The notes under the pieces: model-generated
The model's database searches: none
What the model saw: the letters and a program-made list of their open reading frames with translations, nothing else
What the model was told of the DNA's origin: nothing
Source of the DNA: Propionibacteriaceae bacterium UBA6238
GTDB lineage: Bacteria; Actinomycetota; Actinomycetes; Propionibacteriales; Propionibacteriaceae
Length of the DNA: 21,494 nucleotides
Direction: 5' to 3'
Assembly: GCA_002441465.1 (NCBI GenBank)
Contig: DJWE01000051.1
Location: 202 to 21,695 of the forward strand
Shown: positions 13,014-20,701 of the stretch, in pieces
Position numbering within the stretch: the stretch's first letter is position 1
Layout: each line of letters starts with the position of its first letter
Translations under genes and position numbers: made by a program

Positions 13014-14020
13014 AGCACCGCTATCTCGGCAACTCGGGGCTGAAGGTCTCCGAGATCTGCTACGGCAACTGGCTGACCCACGGTTCCCAGGTCGAGAACG
13101 AGACCGCCGAGAAGTGCGTCCACACGGCGCTGGAGGCGGGGATCACCAGCTTCGACACCGCCGACACCTACGCCAACACCGTCGCCGAGTCGGTCCTCGG
13201 GCAGGCGCTGAAGGGCCAACGCCGCGAGTCGCTGGAGATCTTCACCAAGGTGTACTGGCCGACCGGGCCGAAGGGGCCGAACGACTGCGGCCTGTCCCGC
13301 AAGCACATTATGGAGTCGATCCATGGCTCGCTGCGGCGGCTCGGCACCGACTACGTCGACCTCTACCAGGCGCACCGCTACGACTCGGAAACCCCGCTGG
13401 AAGAGACCATGCAGGCCTTCGCCGACGTGGTCCGGCAGGGCAAGGCGCTCTACATCGGGGTCAGCGAATGGGACGCGAACCAGATCCGTGAGGGCCAGAC
13501 GCTGGCCAAGGAGCTGGGCATCTCGCTGGTCTCCAACCAGCCGCAGTACTCGATGCTGTGGCGGGTGATCGAGGAGTGGGTGGTGCCGACCTCGGCCGAA
13601 CTGGGGCTGTCCCAGATCTGCTGGTCTCCGGTCGCGCAGGGCGTGCTCACCGGCAAGTACCTGCCCGGAGAGCAGCCGCCGAAGAACTCGCGTGCGACCG
13701 ACACCAAGGGCGGGGCGACGATGATCCAGCGACTGCTGGGCGACGACGTGCTCACCGCGGTCCAGCGGCTGCGTCCGATCGCCGAAGAGCTGGAACTCAG
13801 CATGGCCCAGCTCGCCGTGGCCTGGGTGCTGCAGAATCCGAATGTCGCCTGCGCGATCATCGGGGCCTCCCGGCCGCGCCAGGTGAAGGAGAACGTGGCC
13901 GCGTCCGGCGTCGTGCTCAGCCCGGAGGTGATGTCGCGGATCGACGACGCGCTGGGCGATGTCGTGGTGCGCAACCCCATGCTGACCGCTGAGCATCAGC
14001 CGAAGGAACGACCCTGCTGA
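13010..14020 (+). CDS. Aldo/keto reductase, voltage-gated K+ channel beta-subunit type
   Basis: The 336-residue protein is a TIM-barrel NADPH-dependent reductase. The catalytic tetrad is intact: Asp49 and Tyr54 in FDTADTYAN, Lys80 in IFTKVYW and His122 in LYQAHRYD. The cofactor-binding elements SNQPQYSML, WSPVAQGVLTGKY and IIGASRPRQVKEN are also clear. The KHRYLGNSGLKVSEICYGNW start and overall layout are closest to the Kv-beta/YghZ-like branch, whose members reduce aldehydes or ketones; the physiological substrate is unknown. GTG 13010 overlaps the previous stop by GTGA, so it is translated with the coiled-coil gene. That coupling with a cytoskeletal pair is unusual, and no potassium channel lies in the window. 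Confidence 0.9.
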   Translation: MKHRYLGNSGLKVSEICYGNWLTHGSQVENETAEKCVHTALEAGITSFDTADTYANTVAESVLGQALKGQRRESLEIFTKVYWPTGPKGPNDCGLSRKHIMESIHGSLRRLGTDYVDLYQAHRYDSETPLEETMQAFADVVRQGKALYIGVSEWDANQIREGQTLAKELGISLVSNQPQYSMLWRVIEEWVVPTSAELGLSQICWSPVAQGVLTGKYLPGEQPPKNSRATDTKGGATMIQRLLGDDVLTAVQRLRPIAEELELSMAQLAVAWVLQNPNVACAIIGASRPRQVKENVAASGVVLSPEVMSRIDDALGDVVVRNPMLTAEHQPKERPC

Positions 14021-15360
14021 ACGCCTTCGTCGCCGCCGCTGCGGCGCATCCCGAACTCGAGCTGCACGCCGTCGTCGCACTCCGAGACGGCCTGAGCGTG
14101 TTCGAGGGGTATGCCGAGCCGTACCGTCGCGACGACCGGCCACTGGTCTATTCGGCCAGCAAGACCTTCTCGGCGACGGCGATCGGCCTCGCGATCGGCG
14201 AGGGTCGGTTCACCGTGCACGACCGGGTTGTGGACCTGCTCGCCCCGTCCCTGGGCACCGCGGACGAGCGGGTCGCCGAGATCACCGTGCATCACCTGCT
14301 TTCGATGTCGACCGGCCACACCGAGGACACGCTGGCGGAGATCACCGGGCACGCTCCGGAACAGTGGGTGTCGGCGTTCGGGGCGATCCGGCCGCAGCAG
14401 CCGGTGGGCTCCTGCCACGTCTACAACAACGGTGCCTCCTTCCTGCTGGGCGAGCTGATCCGCCGGCACACCGGCACCGACCTGCTCGACTACCTGCGTC
14501 CGCGGCTGCTCGAACCGCTGGGGATCCAGGCCACCTGGGACACCGACCCGATCGGCCGCTGCCTGGGCTGGTCCGGGCTGCACGTCGACGTCCGCGGGCT
14601 GGCGGCGATGGGTGAGCTGTTGCGCTGCGATGGGGTCTGGCAGGGACGCCGGCTGCTGCCCGAGGGGTGGGTGGCCCGGGCCACCGCGAAACAGATCCCC
14701 ACGCTCGGATCGGGTCCGGAGTGGAACTTCGGCTACGGCTACCAGGTGTGGATGAACCGGGAGGGATTCCGACTCGACGGGGCCTATGGCCAGTTCGCGT
14801 TCGTGCTGCCCGAGCGGGATCTGGTGGTGGCGATCCAGTCTGCCCAGTCGTGCACCCAGGTGCTGATCGACCTGCTCTGGGAGCACCTCGACGCTCGTCC
14901 CGACGCCCCTTCGTCCTTGTCGAGGAGCGGTTCCTCCGCGCTCCCCGTCCCGTCCGATTCCGGCCGGGGCGTCAGCTGGACCCACTCCGGGCCGGTCCCG
15001 CCGGACGCGGGCATGGTCGACGACGGCGAGGAGGTCGGCCCACCCGCGGACCTCGCCGACGTGGTCGCGACTCGCGCCGACGGCGAGCTGCGGCTCGGCC
15101 TCAGAGCCGAAGGCCACCCGGCGAGCCTGACCACCGCGCCGGGCGAATGGCGCCGGCAGACCCTGCGGCTGGGCGGCGTCGACGTTCCGGTCGCGGTGGC
15201 CGCTGGGGCCGACCGGGCCGGTGCGCTCCAGGTCCGGCTGGTGTTCACCGACACTCCGCACACGCTGCGGCTGCGCCTCGACCCGGACGGCCGGGCGGCG
15301 CAGGCCTGGAAGGTGAACCCGTTGCAGGGCCCTTCGCTGGCTGCGATGCGGGCCTACTGA
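14017..15360 (+). CDS. Serine hydrolase of the beta-lactamase/PBP-like family, probable CTG start
   Basis: The catalytic S-x-x-K is in YSASKTF (Ser46, Lys49 counted from 14017) and the Y-x-N element is YNN (136-138). This is the class C beta-lactamase/D-peptidase fold, acting on peptide or ester bonds; a true antibiotic role is not implied. A conventional GTG start at 14098 would begin only 18 residues before the catalytic Ser and delete the first beta-strands. The open frame continues upstream through LHAVVALRDGLSVFEGY, exactly what the fold requires, to tandem CTG codons at 14014 and 14017 preceded by AAGGA (14003-14007). CTG 14017 overlaps the previous stop as CTGA, like the other coupled genes here. 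From about residue 305 a second beta-rich domain follows. No signal peptide is visible, so a cytoplasmic location is likely. Confidence 0.8.
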   Translation: MNAFVAAAAAHPELELHAVVALRDGLSVFEGYAEPYRRDDRPLVYSASKTFSATAIGLAIGEGRFTVHDRVVDLLAPSLGTADERVAEITVHHLLSMSTGHTEDTLAEITGHAPEQWVSAFGAIRPQQPVGSCHVYNNGASFLLGELIRRHTGTDLLDYLRPRLLEPLGIQATWDTDPIGRCLGWSGLHVDVRGLAAMGELLRCDGVWQGRRLLPEGWVARATAKQIPTLGSGPEWNFGYGYQVWMNREGFRLDGAYGQFAFVLPERDLVVAIQSAQSCTQVLIDLLWEHLDARPDAPSSLSRSGSSALPVPSDSGRGVSWTHSGPVPPDAGMVDDGEEVGPPADLADVVATRADGELRLGLRAEGHPASLTTAPGEWRRQTLRLGGVDVPVAVAAGADRAGALQVRLVFTDTPHTLRLRLDPDGRAAQAWKVNPLQGPSLAAMRAY

Positions 15361-15369
15361 GGTGTCGAG

Positions 15370-15768
15370 GTGAACCTCCTGCGCGTGATTCCGGTGCTGA
15401 TCATCGCCGTGGTGGTCGCGCTCATCCTGCTCCGCTTCGTGCTGCCGTCCCTGCGACGCGTGCGGGGCGCGCCGACGATCGTGCCCGGCAGCGTGGTCAC
15501 CTACGAGGCGCCGCTACCCGGCACGCTCCCGCTCGCGCGCGGGCACGGCTATGACACCGACGATGTGGACGGCCTGCTCGATCGGGTCTACCAGCTCTCC
15601 GGCACCGCGTCCGGACGGATCGAGGCGCTGGAGCTGATCCGGTCCGCGCGGTTCCACCTGGATCGGACCGGCGGCTACGAGCCGGTCTACGTCGACCGGC
15701 ACATGGACGCCCTCGCGGCCGCGCTCGGCACCGGCGGGGAGCTGCCGCCGAAGCCCGGCTACCGCTGA
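15370..15768 (+). CDS. Single-pass membrane protein with two DivIVA-type motifs
   Basis: The 132-residue product has one N-terminal membrane helix (LLRVIPVLIIAVVVALILLRFVL in two parts, residues about 3-26). The rest is cytoplasmic or extracytoplasmic and holds two copies of the short motif often called the DivI1A domain: GHGYDTDDVDGLLDRVYQL (about residues 58-76) and, after a helix, ARFHLDRTGGYEPVYVDRHM (about 93-112), each with G-G/Y-(D/E)-x-x-x-VD at the core. Such motifs occur in small actinobacterial proteins of unknown role. The GTG start at 15370 has GAGG (15359-15362) seven bases upstream, in the stop region of the serine hydrolase gene, so it belongs to the same operon. It may anchor or read the polar scaffold encoded upstream; this is inference. 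Confidence 0.75.
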   Translation: MNLLRVIPVLIIAVVVALILLRFVLPSLRRVRGAPTIVPGSVVTYEAPLPGTLPLARGHGYDTDDVDGLLDRVYQLSGTASGRIEALELIRSARFHLDRTGGYEPVYVDRHMDALAAALGTGGELPPKPGYR

Positions 15769-15777
15769 TCGACCTTG

Positions 15778-15795
15778 GGCAGTGCTGCCACTGCC
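15778..15795 (+). terminator. Stem-loop after the DivIVA-motif membrane gene
   Basis: GGCAGTG (15778-15784) pairs perfectly with CACTGCC (15789-15795) around a 4-nt loop, ten bases after the stop codon. It could end the five-gene operon, but there is no T-tract and the next promoter follows at 15815. Confidence 0.45.
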
Positions 15796-15814
15796 TCGGT
15801 GGCTTCGGAGCGTT

Positions 15815-15820
15815 TAGGTT
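15815..15820 (+). promoter_or_regulatory. Leaderless-type -10 box of the LmbE-like gene
   Basis: TAGGTT is followed by six bases and the ATG at 15827, with no ribosome binding site between. Confidence 0.5.
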
Positions 15821-15826
15821 GTCGGC

Positions 15827-16555
15827 ATGGAAGCCCCCTCGCTCGAAACCCTGCCCGACCTCGACGTCCAGCGGGTGCTGTGCGTGGTCGCGCACCCCGA
15901 CGACGTGGAGTACGGCACGTCAGCCGCGGTCGCGGCCTGGACCTCGCGGGGCGTTGAGGTTGCCTACCTGTTGCTCACCGGCGGCGAGGCGGGCATGCAG
16001 CGTCCGCCCGAGCAGACCCGTGCGGTTCGGGCCGGTGAACAGCGGGCGGCGTGCGCCGCGGTCGGGGTGAGCGATCTGACCGTGCTCTCCCACCCGGACG
16101 GGATGCTGGTGTACTCCCTCGACCTGCGCCGGGACATCGCGCGCCGGATCCGGCAGTTCCGTCCTGATGTCGTGCTGACCACGTCGTGGGAGGTGGAGGC
16201 GCCGTGGGGGCTGAACCAGGCCGACCACCGAGCTGCCGGCCTGGCCTGTCTGGACGCGGTCCGGGACGCCGACAACACCTGGGTGTTCCCCGAGCTCGCT
16301 GCGGAGGAGGGCCTGCCCAAATGGGGCGCGACCTGGTTCCTGGTCGGTGGGGACGCCCATCCGACCCACGGGGTGGACGTTTCCGGCGACCCGCTCGAGC
16401 GGGGCATCGCGTCCCTCGAGGCGCACGCCGCCTACCTCGCCGACCTGCCCGGCCATCCGGCGCCCCGGGACCTGATCACAGGCCTCGCGCGTGGCGCCGG
16501 TCAGGCTCTCGGCGTCCCGCACGCCGTCCTGTTCCGCGCCCACAAGCTTCGCTGA
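15827..16555 (+). CDS. PIG-L/LmbE family deacetylase
   Basis: The 242-residue protein has the PIG-L zinc site: VVAHPDDVEYG (His23, Asp25, Asp26) and, later, NQADHRAAG with His134. The Rossmann-like alternation of VEVAYLLLTGGEAG and FRPDVVLTTSWEV fits the family. Members remove acetyl groups from N-acetylglucosamine conjugates; MshB and Mca in mycothiol metabolism are the best known in actinobacteria, but this sequence has no feature that points to either, so the substrate is open. Length is typical. The ATG start is six bases after TAGGTT, implying a leaderless message independent of the operon upstream. The stop is followed one base later by the family B REP pair. Confidence 0.88.
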   Translation: MEAPSLETLPDLDVQRVLCVVAHPDDVEYGTSAAVAAWTSRGVEVAYLLLTGGEAGMQRPPEQTRAVRAGEQRAACAAVGVSDLTVLSHPDGMLVYSLDLRRDIARRIRQFRPDVVLTTSWEVEAPWGLNQADHRAAGLACLDAVRDADNTWVFPELAAEEGLPKWGATWFLVGGDAHPTHGVDVSGDPLERGIASLEAHAAYLADLPGHPAPRDLITGLARGAGQALGVPHAVLFRAHKLR

Positions 16556-16556
16556 C

Positions 16557-16590
16557 TGGCCGATAAGGGGACGGTTCTCCTTATCGGCCA
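16557..16590 (+). repeat. REP-like palindrome, family B copy 1
   Basis: TGGCCGATAAGG (16557-16568) and CCTTATCGGCCA (16579-16590) are perfect 12-bp arms around a 10-nt loop, GGACGGTTCT. It starts one base after the LmbE-like stop and may also serve as its terminator. The core AAGGGGAC...CCTT is shared with family A around the RAYT gene. Confidence 0.85.
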
Positions 16591-16603
16591 TCGACGTCGG
16601 GCG

Positions 16604-16633
16604 GACGGAAAGGAGAACCGTCCCCTTATCGGC
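16604..16633 (-). repeat. REP-like palindrome, family B copy 2 (inverted)
   Basis: On the minus strand the first 24 bases (16633-16610) are identical to 16559-16582 of copy 1; only the distal arm (TTCCGTC instead of TATCGGC) has drifted. The two copies thus form a 24-bp perfect inverted repeat with a 27-nt loop, the head-to-head layout of a REPIN. Confidence 0.85.
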
Positions 16634-16674
16634 GGCGCCCTCGACGGCGATGCTCATCGTTGCCCGATCGGTCA

Positions 16675-17187
16675 ATGGGAGTCGGTTCGCCTTGGCCATC
16701 TGGCCAAAGCCGGCCGGTGCCGGGGGCGCGGGGTGAGGCGACCCTTTACCGTCGGCAGGACGGGGGTCGCTGCGAGAACGGCCGAACGAGAGGGGAACCG
16801 AATTCGGTCGAGTGGTCCCTCTTGCGGAACGAAGCACTGCAGGCTGCAGCGGGCCGGCAGGCTCAGTTCGGGTGGATCGAACGGAATGAGTACCAGCAGT
16901 GCATGGGTGGGGCCGGATACGCGGTTGAGGGTTTCAACGCCCCGGAGGTTGCGCAGTCACGATTCGGCCAGTACCGGACCGGCGCGGAGGCGCCCTCGGC
17001 GCCGGAGGCGCAGATGGCCTTGGCTGACTTCCGTTGCCAACAGCAGATCGGCCTCGTCGACCGGCTGCGGGACAAGTACAGCGAGGTCGCGGCGAGCTGG
17101 GTGCTTGCGAACGCCGGTCGGCTCCGGGTCTGGGCGGTGCACATGTCCGACGCCACCCGCCGAGCCGAGCGAGTCGCTGGTCGGTGA
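16675..17187 (+). CDS. Actinobacterial two-Cys protein, N-terminus uncertain or lost
   Basis: From about 16813 to the stop the frame is clearly coding: a helix-rich segment (LLRNEALQAAAGRQAQF), then IERNEYQQCMGGAGYAVEGF and MALADFRCQQQIGLVDRLRD. This pattern, with CM..AG(Y/F) and later AD..C, is common in small exported lipoproteins of actinobacteria, often next to ABC transporters; I know no function. Upstream of 16813 the frame is Arg/Gly-rich and unlike a signal peptide, and no lipobox appears in any frame back to the REP pair at 16633. ATG 16675, GTG 16717 and TTG 16822 are possible starts, none with a good ribosome binding site. The gene may have lost its 5' end, perhaps when the REP pair arrived. 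It precedes the ABC transporter genes by about 110 bp. Confidence 0.55.
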   Translation: MGVGSPWPSGQSRPVPGARGEATLYRRQDGGRCENGRTRGEPNSVEWSLLRNEALQAAAGRQAQFGWIERNEYQQCMGGAGYAVEGFNAPEVAQSRFGQYRTGAEAPSAPEAQMALADFRCQQQIGLVDRLRDKYSEVAASWVLANAGRLRVWAVHMSDATRRAERVAGR

Positions 17188-17247
17188 GCGGGTCGGGATC
17201 GTTCGTTAGCGTGCCCGCTGGGGGCACACCGAGGATTGGAGTGGAGA

Positions 17248-17301
17248 ATGGCTCTTCCGACGGGCGTGAGAGGGCTTCTGCCCGGCAAGGTGGCTCGGTG
17301 A
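17248..17301 (+). CDS. Possible 17-codon ORF coupled to the ABC ATPase
   Basis: ATG 17248 has GGAG (17238-17241) six bases upstream. The frame encodes MALPTGVRGLLPGKVAR and ends at TGA 17299-17301, overlapping the ATPase GTG at 17298 as GTGA. The same overlap style is used between real genes in this window. It may be a leader peptide, a remnant of a lost gene, or chance. Confidence 0.3.
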   Translation: MALPTGVRGLLPGKVAR

Positions 17302-18005
17302 GTGCGATGTTGCGTCTGCTGAACGTCAGCCGGACACACGGGGCGGGCGCGACGAAGGTCCACGCACTTCGCGGCGTGTCTCTCGAGATCGGGGAGGGTG
17401 AACTCGTCGCAGTCGTGGGCCCCTCCGGCAGTGGCAAGTCGACCTTGTTGGGAATCGCAGGCACGCTGATCGTTCCGACGCAGGGGTCGGTGGAGATCGA
17501 CGGCCAGTCAGTGGCCGAGTTGAACCCAACGGCACGGGCGGAACTTCGCCGTCGCCGGGTGGGCGTCGTGTTTCAGAGCTACAACCTGCTGCCGACGCTG
17601 ACGGCGTCGGAGAACGTCAGCCTGCCGCTCGAACTCGACGGGCGGCCGGCGCGGCCGGCGCGAGCGGAGGCGGTGGCTGCGCTCGACGCGATGGGTCTGG
17701 CCGATCTCGCCGATCGTTTTCCGGACCAGCTGTCGGGGGGGCAGCAGCAGCGGGTGGCGATCGCGCGCGCGCTGGTGGGGACGCGCAAGCTGGTCCTTGC
17801 CGATGAACCGACCGGCGCCCTGGACTCGGCTCGCGGTGAGGAGATCATGGCGTTACTGCGCCGGCGCTGCCACGACGGCGCAGCGGGGCTCCTGGTCACC
17901 CATGACGAGCGGCATGCGGCGCGGGCCGACCGAATCGTCCGTCTCGAGGACGGCGTCGTTCAAGATCAGGCAACGCCCCCTCCGGCCGCAGGCGCACCGG
18001 GATGA
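17298..18005 (+). CDS. ABC transporter ATP-binding protein (MacB/LolD/FtsE type)
   Basis: The 235-residue protein is a complete nucleotide-binding domain: Walker A GPSGSGKST (41-49), Q-loop VFQSYNLLPT with Gln93, signature LSGGQ (145-149), Walker B LVLADE (165-170) followed by PTGALDS, and the H-loop LLVTHDE. The sequence class is the one that serves FtsX-type permeases in export or mechanotransmission. It overlaps the permease gene by 4 bp (ATGA, 18002-18005), so the two form one transporter. GTG 17298 is chosen because AAGG (17287-17290) lies seven bases upstream; ATG 17307 is an alternative, and GTG 17241 with GAGG upstream would add 19 residues. Confidence 0.93.
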   Translation: MSAMLRLLNVSRTHGAGATKVHALRGVSLEIGEGELVAVVGPSGSGKSTLLGIAGTLIVPTQGSVEIDGQSVAELNPTARAELRRRRVGVVFQSYNLLPTLTASENVSLPLELDGRPARPARAEAVAALDAMGLADLADRFPDQLSGGQQQRVAIARALVGTRKLVLADEPTGALDSARGEEIMALLRRRCHDGAAGLLVTHDERHAARADRIVRLEDGVVQDQATPPPAAGAPG

Positions 18006-20692
18006 GTACGCACGCTCGCCTTCGTAGGTGGCACGCCAGTTGGCGGCTCGCGCTACGGATCGCCGCCCGGGAGTCCCTGCGCGATCGAGGCCGAGCTGCC
18101 TTCGTGTGGTTGATGATCGCGATCCCCGTGACCGTGATCTGCGCGGCTCAGGTGGTACTGGCGTCGGTGGACGTCTCGCCTCGAGAACAGCTCGATCTGC
18201 GCCTGGCCGGAAACCAGGCGGTCCTCACCCGCCTCGGTGAGGCTTTCAGCCCGACCTTCGACGGTGTCGGATCGACCGTGGCCACTGGCGACCAGCGATA
18301 CGAGCGCAAGGGGGTTCCAGGTTGGGGCGACCGACTCTCCAGCCACGCCTCTGCGCTGTCCCGGCTGCTCAACAGGCCGGTGGCCGTGGAGACGATCGAC
18401 GATCTGCAGGCGGGCCCCCGGCGGGTAGGGGTGTCCCGGGTAGGCGTCGACCCCGGCCAGCCGGGCACCTCAGCGGTCATGACGCTTCTCTCGGGCAGGT
18501 TCCCGCAGCGCGACGACGAAGTCATGGTCACCGAGGCCGGCCTTGCCGCCGGGCTTCCCGACGCCGGCCGGCTGAGCGTGTTTGTGGGGCTGGCCGACTC
18601 GCCACGCACGCTCACGGTGGTGGGGACCGCCCGGGCCACCCTGGATGAGACCGTCGCTCTCGCTGGGCTGCCGCAGGCCGTCGACGGGGAGGTGAGGTTC
18701 CTGATTGGAGGCGGCCCTCTCGATTGGGATGAGGCGGTCGACCTTGCCAGGTACGGCTTCGTCACCGGAAGCCGCGCAATCGCGGACGACCCGCCCAGCG
18801 CGCCGCTCACGCAGGCGCAGGCCAGCCGCGCGTTCTACAACAGCTTGCTCACTGCGGGCGCGTTCACCCAGGTGGCGCTGTTGATCGCCCCGGCCTTCGC
18901 GATCGGGGCAGGGAAGCGACGCCGGCACCTCGCGCTTGTCGCGATGAACGGTGGCGACCGCACGCAGTTGCGTCGCATCGCCCTCGGCCAGGGAGCGCTC
19001 CTCGGTGTCACAGCGGCGGCCTGTGGATTGGGGATCGGCGTCGTGGTCGGCGTGGTCGCCTGGTCGGCGTTCTCCGCGGATCCCTCCCAGGTACACGGGC
19101 CGCTCGAAGTCCCGCCGGTCGCGGTCACTCTGGTTGGCGTTCTGGGGGTGGCTACGCCACTGGTGGCGGCGCTCCTCTCGGCGCGCGGCCTGTCCCGCCT
19201 CGACCTCGTCTCGGCGCTCCGCGGCACCGCACTGCCTCCCACCCCGGGCCCGAGAAGGACATGGCTGGGCGTCGCAGCAATCGTGGTGGGCATCGGCCTG
19301 GTGTGGCTGGCGCCGCAGGTGCTGGCAGGCGAGGGCGCCTTCATCTTCTGGCTGTGGTGCGGCGGCGCCGGTGCCCTCGTCGCAGGGTCGCTGCTCCTGG
19401 TTCCGACACTGCTTACTGCGATCGCAGCAGGCGTCCGCCACTCGGGTGCGGAACTGCGGATGGCTGCCCGGGACGCTGCTCGACAGGGGGGACGCGCGGT
19501 GGCGACGCTCGCTGCCGTGCTCACGGGTGGCCTGATCCTCAGCGTCCTGTGGACGATCGTGCTCAGCTTCGACGCCAACGCGGCCCGGGGATACCGGCCG
19601 GACGTTCCGGTGGGACAGGCAACGATCGAGATCCCGAGTCATCCGTCCGCGCGCCCGCAGCGACTCGCGGCGGCGATCGAGGCGACCAGTTCCTCGCTGC
19701 ATGTTGCAGAGTTCGGTCAGGTCTCCGGCTGGGGTCCCGCGGACGAACCCGGCGTACTCGCTGTGGTGGGCCCCGGTTGCGATCCCGCCGAGGTCGCTGA
19801 CGAGCCGCCGAGGCAATGCCGGTCGCTCAGCACGAGCAGCAGCCTGCTCGGCGCTGCGATTCTGGTCGGCGAGTTCGCCGAGCTCACGTCCGCGTTCGGC
19901 CTGGACGACGACCAGCAGGCCACCCTGCGCGAGGGCGGAATCCTGGTCAACACGGCGACGGCAAACGGGGCCGACCCACGCTGGAGCGAGCACTCGATCA
20001 GCAAGGGCACAGTGGTGATCGGGGAGTACGGCAACGATGGAACCGGGTCGGCCAGACTTGTCACCCTGCCGGCTGCCGGTATCGACCGCCAGACGCTGGC
20101 CCGCGCGGCCGCTCCGACCCGCTTCGGTGCACTCGTGACGACGGCCACGGCCAGCGAACGGCACTGGGTGACGGGCAGCCGCTGGCTCCAGGTCATCCCT
20201 GTCTCGGGGGCGATCGGGCCCACGATCGAGCAACAGCTTGTGCACCTGGCGTCCAGCTGGGACCCGGCGGCCACGGTTCGCGTCGAGCGGGGCTACACCG
20301 CCGAACCGCAGCCGTTGCTGTGGCTGGCCACCAGCGTCGCGATCGTGCTGGCCGTGATTGCCGCGGCGCTCGCCACCACCTTGTCTGTTGGCCAGATGCG
20401 GCCCTTCTTGCGCACTCTCACCGCCGTGGGCGCGGCCCCCACCTTCACCCGTCGGTTCGCGGCGTTCCAGGCCGCCGGTCTTGCCTTCATCGGCACAGCC
20501 CTCGGCTGCCTGAGCGGCGTCCTCGTCGCGGCACCACTCGTCATCGCGGTCACCGGACGTGATGAGACGTCACCAACTCTCGCGATCCCGCACGGGATGA
20601 TCGCCAGGCTGTTGATCCTCACCCCTGCCGTTGCGGCACTCGTGGCGGTCGGTTCAGCCCGAAGCGCGGCGGTCGACGGTGGGGTGGCCTAA
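18002..20692 (+). CDS. FtsX-like ABC transporter permease, 10 predicted membrane helices
   Basis: The 896-residue protein has one helix near the N-terminus (about 33-55), an extracellular domain (about 56-275), three helices (about 280-400), three more (about 420-525), a second extracellular domain (about 530-765) and three final helices (about 770-888). This is the duplicated FtsX/MacB-like layout, in which each half has a large outer domain followed by three helices. Its partner is the ATPase just upstream, overlapping by ATGA. Such transporters move lipids, peptides or signals across the membrane, or pass force to cell-wall enzymes; nothing here fixes the substrate. The stop TAA is nine bases from the end of the convergent amidotransferase gene. 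Confidence 0.9.
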   Translation: MSTHARLRRWHASWRLALRIAARESLRDRGRAAFVWLMIAIPVTVICAAQVVLASVDVSPREQLDLRLAGNQAVLTRLGEAFSPTFDGVGSTVATGDQRYERKGVPGWGDRLSSHASALSRLLNRPVAVETIDDLQAGPRRVGVSRVGVDPGQPGTSAVMTLLSGRFPQRDDEVMVTEAGLAAGLPDAGRLSVFVGLADSPRTLTVVGTARATLDETVALAGLPQAVDGEVRFLIGGGPLDWDEAVDLARYGFVTGSRAIADDPPSAPLTQAQASRAFYNSLLTAGAFTQVALLIAPAFAIGAGKRRRHLALVAMNGGDRTQLRRIALGQGALLGVTAAACGLGIGVVVGVVAWSAFSADPSQVHGPLEVPPVAVTLVGVLGVATPLVAALLSARGLSRLDLVSALRGTALPPTPGPRRTWLGVAAIVVGIGLVWLAPQVLAGEGAFIFWLWCGGAGALVAGSLLLVPTLLTAIAAGVRHSGAELRMAARDAARQGGRAVATLAAVLTGGLILSVLWTIVLSFDANAARGYRPDVPVGQATIEIPSHPSARPQRLAAAIEATSSSLHVAEFGQVSGWGPADEPGVLAVVGPGCDPAEVADEPPRQCRSLSTSSSLLGAAILVGEFAELTSAFGLDDDQQATLREGGILVNTATANGADPRWSEHSISKGTVVIGEYGNDGTGSARLVTLPAAGIDRQTLARAAAPTRFGALVTTATASERHWVTGSRWLQVIPVSGAIGPTIEQQLVHLASSWDPAATVRVERGYTAEPQPLLWLATSVAIVLAVIAAALATTLSVGQMRPFLRTLTAVGAAPTFTRRFAAFQAAGLAFIGTALGCLSGVLVAAPLVIAVTGRDETSPTLAIPHGMIARLLILTPAVAALVAVGSARSAAVDGGVA

Positions 20693-20701
20693 TCGGCGGG
20701 G

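Noticed and set aside
13010..14020. Aldo/keto reductase as a potassium channel subunit
   Set aside because: It is similar to Kv-beta in sequence, but no channel gene is present and bacterial members of this branch are free-standing reductases.
14098..15360. GTG 14098 as the start of the serine hydrolase
   Set aside because: It leaves too little sequence before the catalytic S-x-x-K and has no ribosome binding site. The upstream in-frame sequence fits the fold.
18470..20245. Minus-strand open frame of 591 codons over the FtsX-like gene
   Set aside because: The product is Arg/His/Gln-rich without domains, and the plus strand encodes a clear permease.
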